A stretch of 64,000 bases of DNA from assembly GCF_001941625.1 (NCBI RefSeq), contig NZ_CP016076.1:1984001-2048000 (forward strand), given 5' to 3'. Position numbers and translations under genes: made by a program. This stretch comes from Actinoalloteichus fjordicus. GTDB taxonomy: Bacteria > Actinomycetota > Actinomycetes > Mycobacteriales > Pseudonocardiaceae. This document shows, in pieces, positions 45,947 through 53,437 of this stretch (position 1 is the first letter of the stretch; every line of letters starts with the position of its first letter). The notes beneath the pieces are model-generated. The model saw only the letters and a list, made by a program, of their open reading frames with translations, made no database searches and was not told the DNA's origin.

Positions 45947-46629
45947 CAGACGCGATGGCAGACCGGGTCTCGGCCGCAGCCGAGTCGTTCGAGGTGATCG
46001 GCGTGCTGCTGGTCGATGACGAGGCGCTCGTGCGGGGCGGGCTGCGCGCGATCATCGACGCCCAGCCGGATCTGCGGGTGGTCGGTGAGGCCGCCGACGG
46101 CGTGGACGTCATCCCGCTGGTTCGGGCCCTGCGGCCGGACGTGGTGCTGATGGACGTGCGCATGCCGGGTATCGACGGCATCGAGGCCACTCGGCGGCTG
46201 TTGGCAGGCAACGCCATGCCGCCGAAGGTCCTCGTGCTGACGACCTTCGAGAACGACGATCACGTCTACGACGCACTGCGCGTCGGCGCGCAGGGCTTCC
46301 TGCTCAAGCGCGCCGCCCCGGAGGAGATCCTGCGGGCCGTCCGGACCATCGCGACAGGCGACTCGCTGCTGTTCCCTGCTGCGGTTCGGTCCCTTCTCGC
46401 GCGCCGCCCCGGTCCCACGCGCGCCGGGCCGCGTCTCACCGAACGAGAGGCCGAGGTCCTGCGTCTCCTCGCCACGGGACTGACCAATGCCGAGATCGCC
46501 GGCCGGCTGTTCCTCGGTGTGGAGACCGTCAAGACGCACGTCCGCGCGGTGCTCGCCAAGCTCGGCGCCCGAGACCGGACACAGGCCGTCATCGCCGCTT
46601 ATGAGACCGGACTGGTCCGGCCCGACTGA
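45943..46629 (+). CDS. Response regulator, NarL/FixJ family
   Basis: 228 residues from ATG 45943, overlapping the kinase stop. Receiver domain with acidic pocket (LLVDDEALVR), phospho-acceptor Asp in VVLMDVRMPGIDGIEA near residue 71, and conserved Thr and Lys (VLVLTTFEND, FLLKRAAPEE). C-terminal LuxR-type helix-turn-helix (LTEREAEVLRLLATGLTNAE). Target genes are unknown; the membrane protein upstream is a candidate. Confidence 0.95.
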   Translation: MTDAMADRVSAAAESFEVIGVLLVDDEALVRGGLRAIIDAQPDLRVVGEAADGVDVIPLVRALRPDVVLMDVRMPGIDGIEATRRLLAGNAMPPKVLVLTTFENDDHVYDALRVGAQGFLLKRAAPEEILRAVRTIATGDSLLFPAAVRSLLARRPGPTRAGPRLTEREAEVLRLLATGLTNAEIAGRLFLGVETVKTHVRAVLAKLGARDRTQAVIAAYETGLVRPD

Positions 46630-46632
46630 GCC

Positions 46633-46664
46633 TCGCAGGCCGCACAGCCCGTAGCGGCCTGCGA
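46633..46664 (+). terminator. Hairpin terminator after the two-component operon
   Basis: A perfect 11-bp stem (TCGCAGGCCGC and complement) with a 10-nt loop, 3 nt beyond the response-regulator stop. Confidence 0.75.
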
Positions 46665-46956
46665 TCGATGTCCGCCCCACGGCGGGGATCGGCTGCAGGC
46701 GAAGGGGTGGCGATATCGCTGCGAGCGGGGCTCGCACGCCGTCCGGCGGCGGTCCGGGCCGTGCGGCGGGCGAGCCCGCGGCGAGGGCGGGTCGCGACGG
46801 GTCCAGCGCCGCAGTCCGATGCGACCCCGGCGGCGCCGTCTCCGGCCGGCGAGCCGGGCGAACCGAGGGCCTCGCCCAGGTCGGCTGCCGACCGTCGACG
46901 CAGGACCGATACCGTGATCATGCAGGCGTTTCGGGGGCGAGACGAAGTGGAGTGTC
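46665..46956. other. Intergenic region upstream of the SRPBCC gene
   Basis: About 290 bp, very G+C-rich, no supported gene. The final 40 bp (GATACCGTGATCATGC) are the likeliest promoter area. Confidence 0.45.
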
Positions 46957-47397
46957 ATGGCTGAGGTCAAGGTCACGGTCGAGCGGGAGTTCGACGACGA
47001 GGTGAGTCGGATTCGCGAATTGATCGCCGACTATCAGGAGACGCGGCCTGCCGTGCTTCCCCCGCCGTTCAGTGAGTACGAGGTGCTCGCGGGCGGCACC
47101 GGCGCCGGGACGCGGGTGCGCTGGAAGCTCCAGGCCACCAAGAGCCGGATTCGTGACTGTGTGCTCGACGTGGACCAGTCCGCCGAGGGTGACCTGATCG
47201 AGCGGGACGCCAACTCCAGCATGGTCACCACATGGACGGTGCGACCCGGTGTCGCGGGCCGGTCCAGAGTCGCGGTGACCAACACCTGGCAGGGCGCCGC
47301 CGGCGTCGGCGGCTTCTTCGAACGGACCTTCGCTCCGATGGGGCTGCGCCGGATCTACGGCGAACTGCTGGACAACCTCGCCCGTCGAGCCAACTGA
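46957..47397 (+). CDS. SRPBCC-family (polyketide cyclase/START-like) protein
   Basis: 146 residues with the polyketide_cyc2 pattern: N-terminal strand-helix (VKVTVEREFDDEVSRIRELI), central sheet (GTRVRWKLQATKSRIRDCVLDV) and a long C-terminal helix (FFERTFAPMGLRRIYGELLDNL). The fold encloses a hydrophobic ligand; no ligand or reaction can be assigned. No biosynthetic cluster surrounds it. Confidence 0.87.
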   Translation: MAEVKVTVEREFDDEVSRIRELIADYQETRPAVLPPPFSEYEVLAGGTGAGTRVRWKLQATKSRIRDCVLDVDQSAEGDLIERDANSSMVTTWTVRPGVAGRSRVAVTNTWQGAAGVGGFFERTFAPMGLRRIYGELLDNLARRAN

Positions 47398-47767
47398 GGT
47401 TCCCCACTCGTTCGCGACGCGGCGGTGGCGGGTGACGGCGAGGGCGCCGACGCCGCGCCCGCAGCGAGCAGCGGCCGGTTCGGCGTAGCCGTTCGCGGAT
47501 CATGCCGACGGTCCGGTGGTGCGCCGCAGGTCCGGCCGGGCTGCTCCTGCGGACTGGCCGTGCCGCCCGCGACTCGTCGTCCGACGCCACGGGGCGGCGC
47601 TGCGACGTGCGTGCTCCGGACCGGTCCGGCGATGCGAACCGCGGTCCGGCGGCCGGCTCGCCGAGTCGGCGATGCGTCGGCGGCCGTGGGTGATCCCTCC
47701 GAGGATGCGCGGATCTCGGGACGGGTTCGTCTCCGCGTCCGGCTAGCGACCTTGGCGACGTGATCGG
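47398..47767. other. Gene-free region between converging SRPBCC and MerR genes
   Basis: About 370 bp of G+C-rich sequence with no supported gene or clear terminator hairpin. Confidence 0.5.
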
Positions 47768-48157
47768 CTAGCGGACGCCGCCACTCCCGCCTGCCGGTTC
47801 GGCGACCCGCGCCGCCGTGATGTCGAGTTGGCGGGCGAGGCCGTCCCGCACCTCGGTGAGAGCCTCGATCCGTTCGGTCAGGTCGGCCAGTCGTCGCCGT
47901 GCGACGTCGAGACCGGGCAGGCCGGGGCGCGCGGCGAACACGTCGCCGTCCAGGCACGGCAGGAAGAAGCGGACGTCCTCCAGCACGAGACCGAGCGAGA
48001 GCAGTCGGCGGATGTTGACCACACGGGCCACGGCAGAGTCCTCGTAGACGCGGTACCCGTTGGGCAGGCGTTCCGAGTCCAGCAGGCCCTGTTGTTCGTA
48101 GTACCTGATCGACCGCGTGCTGCAATCCGATCGTGCGGCCAGCTCCCCGATCCGCAT
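47768..48157 (-). CDS. MerR-family transcriptional regulator
   Basis: 129 residues from ATG 48157 (MRIGELAARSDCSTRSIRYY); an ATG at 48196 would overlap the upstream gene. Winged helix at residues 1-70, then a coiled-coil dimerisation helix (RRRLADLTERIEALTEVRD). No metal-binding cysteine pattern, so a small-molecule or redox effector is more likely than a metal. It follows the SDR gene by 22 nt and would regulate that operon through the palindrome upstream of it. Confidence 0.9.
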   Translation of the reverse strand: MRIGELAARSDCSTRSIRYYEQQGLLDSERLPNGYRVYEDSAVARVVNIRRLLSLGLVLEDVRFFLPCLDGDVFAARPGLPGLDVARRRLADLTERIEALTEVRDGLARQLDITAARVAEPAGGSGGVR

Positions 48158-48179
48158 CTCGCCCGGTCCTCCTTCGTGG

Positions 48180-48944
48180 TCAGGTGACGCTGCCACCGCC
48201 GTCCACCGGGAACCAGGCGCCGTTCACCTGTGCCCCGTGCCGTCGGTGGGCGATGGCGACGATCCACCAGGCCACCTCGTCGGCGGTGTTGACCCGCCCC
48301 TGCGGGAACCGAGCGGTGTTCTCGGACTCCACCCGCGCGAGGTCGGCCTCCGAGTATCCGTTGTTCGTCAGCACCGGAGTGTCGGTGGGGCCGGGCGCCA
48401 CGGTCACCGCGCGGACGCCCCGCGAGCCGAGTTCGGCCGCCCACGCCCGGCTGAGGAAGTCCAGCCCGGCCTTGCTCGCACCGTAGACCGACATGTCCGG
48501 CCAGCCGCGCTGCCCGACCGCCGTGCTGACGTTGATCACCGCGCCCCCGACGGCCTCCAGGCTCGGCAGCGCCTCCTGCGTCAGGAACATCGGCGCCACC
48601 AGGTTGGTCTCAAGCTGGCGATTCACCTCTTCCCTGGTGATCGAGCCCAACGGCGTCCGGCCGACGACGCCCGCGTTGTTCACCAGCACGTCGAGGCGTC
48701 CGGACAGCGTCAGCGCCGCCTCGACGATGCGCGCAGGCCCGTCCGCCGAGGTGACGTCGACGGCGAGCGGGTGGATCGTCGGGTGTCCGTCCGCGGTCTC
48801 GGTCAGCGGTTCCGGCCTGCGCCCGACGGCGAGCACCCTCGCACCGCGCTCGGCGAAGGCGCGGGCGGCCGCCCGGCCGATCCCGGACCCGCCACCGGTG
48901 ACGATGACGCTCTGACCTGCGAAATCGATCTCGTGCTCTGTCAT
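48180..48944 (-). CDS. Short-chain dehydrogenase/reductase
   Basis: 254 residues. Rossmann motif VTGGGSGIGRAA, NNAG motif (VLVNNAGVVG) and catalytic Ser-Tyr-Lys in INVSTAVGQRGWPDMSVYGASKAG (split here by residues 138-161). The VGRR after the second strand suggests NADP(H). Substrate unknown. The ATG lies 7 nt from a TACCGT -10 element, so the mRNA is probably leaderless. First gene of the SDR-MerR operon. Confidence 0.92.
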   Translation of the reverse strand: MTEHEIDFAGQSVIVTGGGSGIGRAAARAFAERGARVLAVGRRPEPLTETADGHPTIHPLAVDVTSADGPARIVEAALTLSGRLDVLVNNAGVVGRTPLGSITREEVNRQLETNLVAPMFLTQEALPSLEAVGGAVINVSTAVGQRGWPDMSVYGASKAGLDFLSRAWAAELGSRGVRAVTVAPGPTDTPVLTNNGYSEADLARVESENTARFPQGRVNTADEVAWWIVAIAHRRHGAQVNGAWFPVDGGGSVT

Positions 48945-48951
48945 GTCGGGG

Positions 48952-48984
48952 ACGGTAGAACGTTGACGTCAGTGACAAGGTCAA
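48952..48984 (-). promoter_or_regulatory. SDR-MerR operon promoter with MerR-type operator
   Basis: On the minus strand, TTGACC (48984-48979) and TACCGT (48957-48952) enclose a long 21-nt spacer, as expected for MerR-activated promoters. A palindrome TTGAC-N12-GTCAA (48963-48984), itself containing GTCA-G-TGAC, covers the spacer. The regulator gene is second in the operon. Confidence 0.6.
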
Positions 48985-49053
48985 GCCGAGGCGCCGGTGA
49001 CGGCCGAGGTCGTGAGCGGGATCACGGGCCTCCGGTGCAGCGCCGAGGGCGGC

Positions 49054-49995
49054 TCAGCCGCCGGTCGCCGAGAAGTGCATCAGGTCGGACGGGGAACTCC
49101 ACCGCCCGCCCCACGTCCAGCCGATCTCGTCGAAGGCCGCCGTCACGACATCGCCCTCCAGGATCATCCCGTCCCGCACCCGGCCTCGGTCGACATAGGC
49201 CGAGGCCAGCTCGGGCAGCACGACCCCGTCGGAGCGCACATACGGGTTGACGAACGGGTTGACGTCCACCGCGAGCCCGGAGGCGTGTGCCGACCAGGCG
49301 CCGGAGCCGACGGCGGCGCGGCACACGAAGGCGGAGGTGTTGTTGCCGTCCCCGGTCGGCGCCGTGTCCAGTTCCCAGGCGGCGGTCACCCGCATCTCCT
49401 CGATCGGGAAGCGGTCGGCGTGCAGCCTGCCGAAGGCCGTGACGATTGCGTCGGCGACGTCGGCGTGGACGAGCATCTCCCCGGTGTGATGCCCGCCGTC
49501 GAAGCCCCAGAACGACATCGTCAGGTATCGCAGGTCCGTCGCGGCGACCGGGCAGCCCGCATGCCAGGTGCTGCGGGCGAGGAGCTCCTCGGGCACCGTC
49601 TCGACGGCGGCCGCGTAGCGCTCGTCCGGCGGGGCGGGCAGCAGGTCGGGGGTCGGCAGCCTGCGATCGACCAGCTCCGGGGGCGTGGGCAGGATCTCGC
49701 CGAGGCCGTCCGGTCGTTCCGGCAGTGGCGACGCCCCGACCTGCCAGTGCGTCGGCGCGGCGGGTTCCGCGGGCTCGGCAGGTTCGTCGTCCGGTTCCGG
49801 CGTGGCCGTGGGGGATCGGGACGACTCGTCGGCCGGGTCGCTTGACTCCGGTGCCGTGGTGACGCCGACCGTGCCGGGGTCCAGCGGCGCGACCGCGTCG
49901 GAACTCGGCGGCGGGCCGAGCGAACAGGCAGCCGACATCGCCACCGCCGCTGCTAACCCGGCCGTCACCCGGTGGAGTGTCTTTTCCATGGCCAT
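49054..49995 (-). CDS. M15-family D-alanyl-D-alanine carboxypeptidase-like lipoprotein
   Basis: 313 residues. A signal peptide with lipobox (MSAACS) at residues 19-25, then a Pro/Glu/Ser-rich spacer of about 90 residues, then a peptidase_M15_4 domain. Zinc ligands are the His and Asp in SAHASGLAVDVNP and the His in DLMHFSATG. Such enzymes trim peptidoglycan stem peptides or act as endolysin-type peptidases outside the membrane. Monocistronic and divergent from the neighbouring protease-like gene. Confidence 0.88.
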   Translation of the reverse strand: MAMEKTLHRVTAGLAAAVAMSAACSLGPPPSSDAVAPLDPGTVGVTTAPESSDPADESSRSPTATPEPDDEPAEPAEPAAPTHWQVGASPLPERPDGLGEILPTPPELVDRRLPTPDLLPAPPDERYAAAVETVPEELLARSTWHAGCPVAATDLRYLTMSFWGFDGGHHTGEMLVHADVADAIVTAFGRLHADRFPIEEMRVTAAWELDTAPTGDGNNTSAFVCRAAVGSGAWSAHASGLAVDVNPFVNPYVRSDGVVLPELASAYVDRGRVRDGMILEGDVVTAAFDEIGWTWGGRWSSPSDLMHFSATGG

Positions 49996-50100
49996 CCCAC
50001 CAGCGTGGCACGAGTGACGAGCGGGACGCCGGGGCGCCCGAGTTGTTGCTGACGGGGTTCCGTGTTGCGCTGCATGGACGCCGATCAGAGCGGGGGAGCG

Positions 50101-51210
50101 ATGTCCACAGTGCTCAGCGAGATCCGTCGACGGCCACTGGCGCTCGTGGTCGCGGTCCTCCTCGCGGGGCCGGCCGTGCCGGTGGTGCCGGGACTCGGCG
50201 TCGAGCTGTTCGCTGCGAGTGCTGATCGGCCCGCCGCAGGCGAGACCGAGGCGGCGAATCCCACGGCAGGCGCGGATCTGGGTGGCGCGGGCGGGGCGGT
50301 CGTCGGCGTCGAGGGCGAGAGCGCACCCCCGGACGATGCCGCCGCCGAACCGCCCGAGGTCCTGCCCGAGGATGTCGAGTATCCGTGGGCGCTCCGGCTG
50401 ACCACGGCCAACGGAGTGCCCTTCTGCGCGGGTGCCCTGGTGGCCCCGACCAGCGTGCTCACCGCCGCCACCTGCGTCTGGGGCGCGGACCCCGCCCGGC
50501 TGCGCGTCGTCGCGCCCGCCGACGCAGCCTCCGGCGACGACACCGAGCCGGGTCTACGAGTCGCCGAACTGTGGACGCATCCCGAGCACGTCCCGGCGAC
50601 CGCAGACCACGACATCGCCCTGATCACTCTCGCGGAGCCGCTCGACCGGCCCGTGCTCCGGTTGGCGGGGACCGACGACGCCGCGCTGTACGAGCTCGGC
50701 GGCGCGGCCTTCCTGCTGCGCGGTGACGGGGCCGAGCAGGACGAGTCACGGCGCGGCGTGCTGAGCATCCAGTCCGCCGACGCGTGCTCCTCGGCCTACG
50801 ACTTCTATGACCCGACGTGGATGCTCTGCGCCGCATCCGATCCCGGTGGCGTCGATCCCTGCCAGAGCGAGGTCGGCGGCCCGATCTTCGTCTTGGACGG
50901 CGACTCCGAGGCGGTGATCGGCCTTCTCCCCTCGGGTCGAGGCTGCGGCGCGGCGGGCCGACCCGGTGCCTTCCCGAACGTCGCCGCCTATGCCGACCTG
51001 CTCGCCGAGCAGCTCCCTGCGCCCGAGGTGGTGGAGCCTCCCCAGGACGTCGCCGCGCCCGACGTGGCCGCGCCCGACGTGGCCGCACCCGACGCGGCTG
51101 AATCCGATGCCGCCGACGACGCCGAGGCGAGCCCGGCCGCCGCACCCGCACCGCCGGGGCCGCCCGCCGCGCCGACGGAGTCCCCGGCGCAGGCCGAGTC
51201 GGCGCCCTGA
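50101..51210 (+). CDS. Secreted trypsin-fold pseudoprotease (catalytic His and Ser replaced)
   Basis: 369 residues from ATG 50101; in-frame starts at 50062 and 50074 are possible. A signal-peptide helix (LALVVAVLLAGPAVPVV) and acidic linker precede a chymotrypsin-fold domain (about residues 85-300). Where trypsins have TAAHC this protein has TAATC, and where they have GDSGGP it has SEVGGP; only the Asp (HDIALITL) is kept. The cysteine pairs (FCAGALVAPTSV, ACSSAYDFY, MLCAAS, PCQSEV, GRGCG) remain, so the fold should persist without catalysis. The C-terminus is an Ala/Pro/Asp tail with three copies of DVAAP. The intact protease gene starts 122 nt downstream. Confidence 0.88.
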   Translation: MSTVLSEIRRRPLALVVAVLLAGPAVPVVPGLGVELFAASADRPAAGETEAANPTAGADLGGAGGAVVGVEGESAPPDDAAAEPPEVLPEDVEYPWALRLTTANGVPFCAGALVAPTSVLTAATCVWGADPARLRVVAPADAASGDDTEPGLRVAELWTHPEHVPATADHDIALITLAEPLDRPVLRLAGTDDAALYELGGAAFLLRGDGAEQDESRRGVLSIQSADACSSAYDFYDPTWMLCAASDPGGVDPCQSEVGGPIFVLDGDSEAVIGLLPSGRGCGAAGRPGAFPNVAAYADLLAEQLPAPEVVEPPQDVAAPDVAAPDVAAPDAAESDAADDAEASPAAAPAPPGPPAAPTESPAQAESAP

Positions 51211-51332
51211 CGCGTACCGGGTGATCCGCGTCGTGGCCGTGCCACGCCGATGTTCGCCCGACTGAATGATCCCGTACCGCAACTGATCGGATACGGTGAG
51301 TACTCATGTCGATTACGCCGAAGGGAGCAGCC

Positions 51333-52172
51333 GTGCTGCGTCGAGTGGATCAGTCGCATCGAGTCGGCCGCCGGATCGGAGCCGCCCTGGCGGCCGTGCT
51401 GCTGCTGGCGGTCGGTTCGGTCGCCTCGGCGGCGGACGCGCCCGAGGGCGGGTCGGTGGCCGAGAGTCGCATCGTCGGCGGAGTCCCCGCCGACACGGCC
51501 GATCATCCGTGGATGGCGGCCCTCACCACGCCGAGCGGTGATCTGTACTGCGGTGGCGCACTGGTGGCGCCCGACAAGGTCGTCACCGCGGCCCACTGCC
51601 TGGTGCTGCCCTCGGAGCAGGGCGTGCGTGTGAAGCCGAGGTCGGACGTCCGCGTCGTGGTCGGGCGCACCGACCTTCGCACGACCGACGGCGTCCAGGC
51701 GGGGGTGCGGAGCATCTGGGTGCATCCCCGGTACTCGTCGTTCGTCGAGGGCGAGGACGTGGCCGTGCTGACCCTGGACCGCAGGATCAACGTCGAGACC
51801 GCGAAGCTGGTGGACCTCGGCGACGACCGGCTGTACTCGGCAGGGACGCCCGCCACGACACTGGGCTGGGGGCGGACGAGCGAGAACGGCACGACCTCGC
51901 CGACGCTGCGGTCGCTCGACCTGCCGATGATCGCCGACGCCGACTGCGCTCGGTCCTATCCGGAGTACGACTCCGCGGCGATGGTCTGCGCGGGTTATCT
52001 GGACGGCGGCCGGGATGCGTGCGCGGGCGACTCCGGCGGTCCGCTGATCGCCGAGGGTCGAGTGGTCGGCCTCGTCTCCTGGGGCGACGGCTGCGCTCGG
52101 CAGAACAGCCCCGGCGTCTACACCCGGCTCATCGAGTACCGGACCATGCTCGCGCAGCAGACCGGGGTCTGA
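51333..52172 (+). CDS. Secreted trypsin-like serine protease (S1)
   Basis: 279 residues from GTG 51333, which has AAGGGAG 5 nt upstream; an ATG at 51306 is the alternative. Signal peptide (RIGAALAAVLLLAVGSVASAA), short propeptide ending at RIVGG, the usual activation site, then a full S1 domain: His in VVTAAHCLV, Asp in EDVAVLTL and Ser in CAGDSGGPLI. An Asp six residues before the Ser (RDACAGDSGG) predicts trypsin-like cleavage after Arg or Lys. Also similar overall to the pseudoprotease upstream, implying duplication. A -10-like TACGGT lies at 51292-51297. Confidence 0.95.
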   Translation: MLRRVDQSHRVGRRIGAALAAVLLLAVGSVASAADAPEGGSVAESRIVGGVPADTADHPWMAALTTPSGDLYCGGALVAPDKVVTAAHCLVLPSEQGVRVKPRSDVRVVVGRTDLRTTDGVQAGVRSIWVHPRYSSFVEGEDVAVLTLDRRINVETAKLVDLGDDRLYSAGTPATTLGWGRTSENGTTSPTLRSLDLPMIADADCARSYPEYDSAAMVCAGYLDGGRDACAGDSGGPLIAEGRVVGLVSWGDGCARQNSPGVYTRLIEYRTMLAQQTGV

Positions 52173-52186
52173 GCGGCGCTGGGGTG

Positions 52187-52201
52187 GTCTGTTAGACAGA
52201 C
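52187..52201. promoter_or_regulatory. Perfect palindrome directly before the ElaA-like gene
   Basis: GTCTGT-TAG-ACAGAC, ending 3 nt before the GTG start and 14 nt after the protease stop. Its position suggests an operator overlapping the transcription start or, less likely, a very small terminator. Confidence 0.5.
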
Positions 52202-52204
52202 GAG

Positions 52205-52699
52205 GTGCGTGCCTACTCCATCGAGGACCAGGGTCGACCGACCGACGGCGTGGTCGTGCATCGCGCCGCAGGCGACGAGCTCACGGCCCAGACGCTCTAC
52301 GGCCTGCTCCGACTCCGATCCGCCGTGTTCGTGGTCGAGCAGGACTGCGCCTATCTCGACCCGGACGGGCGTGACCTGGCGCCGGACACCCGGCACCTCT
52401 GGTTGACCGACGCGGGCTCCACCGAGCCGGCGGCCGTCCTGCGGCTGCTCGCCGAGCCTGCCGGGGTCGTCCGCGTCGGTCGGGTATGCACGGCCTCGGC
52501 CGCGCGGGGGCGAGGCCTGGCCCGCACGCTCATGACGGCCGCGCTCGCGGAGATCGGCTCGGCGACGTCCGTGCTGGCCGCGCAGGTCACGGTCGTCGAC
52601 TTCTACCGCTCCTTCGGCTACCAGGAGTCGGGGGAGGCCTTCGACGAGGACGGCATCCGACATCAGCCGATGACCCGTCCGGGAGTCGACGCGGGCTGA
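52205..52699 (+). CDS. ElaA-type GNAT acetyltransferase
   Basis: 164 residues. The ElaA pattern is visible in YGLLRLRSAVFVVEQDCAYLD and DTRHLWL, with the acetyl-CoA loop ARGRGLARTLMTAAL and the C-terminal FYRSFGYQESGEAFDEDGI. Substrate unknown. GTG start with weak GAGG immediately before it; the preceding palindrome may also make it leaderless. Confidence 0.88.
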   Translation: MRAYSIEDQGRPTDGVVVHRAAGDELTAQTLYGLLRLRSAVFVVEQDCAYLDPDGRDLAPDTRHLWLTDAGSTEPAAVLRLLAEPAGVVRVGRVCTASAARGRGLARTLMTAALAEIGSATSVLAAQVTVVDFYRSFGYQESGEAFDEDGIRHQPMTRPGVDAG

Positions 52700-52856
52700 C
52701 GACCTCCCGTATCGCCGTGCGCCCGATCGGTCCGCTCCGACCGCGCGGCGTGTCGCGTTCCTGCAAGCGGGCGGGCTGCTCCTCGCGGCATGCTGACTCG
52801 GCGGCTGCGCGGCCGATCCGGTCGCGCGGCGTCGACGACGCGGAGGAGCGGCGGAC

Positions 52857-53153
52857 ATGTTCGGTTACCTCGCCAGTATGCGGACGACCCCCGGACACCG
52901 GGACCGGGTGATCGCCCTGTTGACGGGCGGTGTCGACGGCCTGCGTGCGCTGGGCTGCACGCTCTATCTCGTCGGCGCCTCCGCCACCGATGACGACGTC
53001 ATCTGGGTGACCGAGGTGTGGGAGAGCCGGGAGCATCACGAGGCCTCGCTGTCCCGGCCGGAGGTCAGGGCGGCCATCGCCGAGGCGAGACCCATGCTGA
53101 CCGGCGATGTCACCAGTGCGGAGTTCACGGTGGCGGGCGGGCTCGGAATCTGA
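52857..53153 (+). CDS. Antibiotic-biosynthesis-monooxygenase (ABM) domain protein
   Basis: 98 residues, a single dimeric alpha/beta barrel: MFGYLASMRTTPGHRDRVI, VIWVTEVWESREHHEASL. The EVWES-(x)n-H pattern is that of quinol monooxygenases related to YgiN, but many ABM proteins have no known reaction. A GGAGGAG ribosome site precedes the ATG. Confidence 0.87.
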   Translation: MFGYLASMRTTPGHRDRVIALLTGGVDGLRALGCTLYLVGASATDDDVIWVTEVWESREHHEASLSRPEVRAAIAEARPMLTGDVTSAEFTVAGGLGI

Positions 53154-53437
53154 GCCCGGCCTACCGGCCGCCGCATCCGGAGGGAAGCGAGCTGCGCAGG
53201 CAGTCGGGTGTCAGCCGGGAGGACTTGCTGCTCACCCCGGTCCGATGCTGGCTGGTGGAACCGACCGAACAGCACCGAATCGCCCGGGCGGCGCCTGCAC
53301 GTCCCGGCCCGATCTGTGGCCGCGAGATCGGGGCGTCCTGCCGGTGCGGGGGCCGGTCCGTCGTCGCCGATCCCGCTGCGCGCCCGATCGTCGTGCCCGA
53401 GCACCCGCCGCCCGCGAAGGCGGGTCGACAGGCGACC

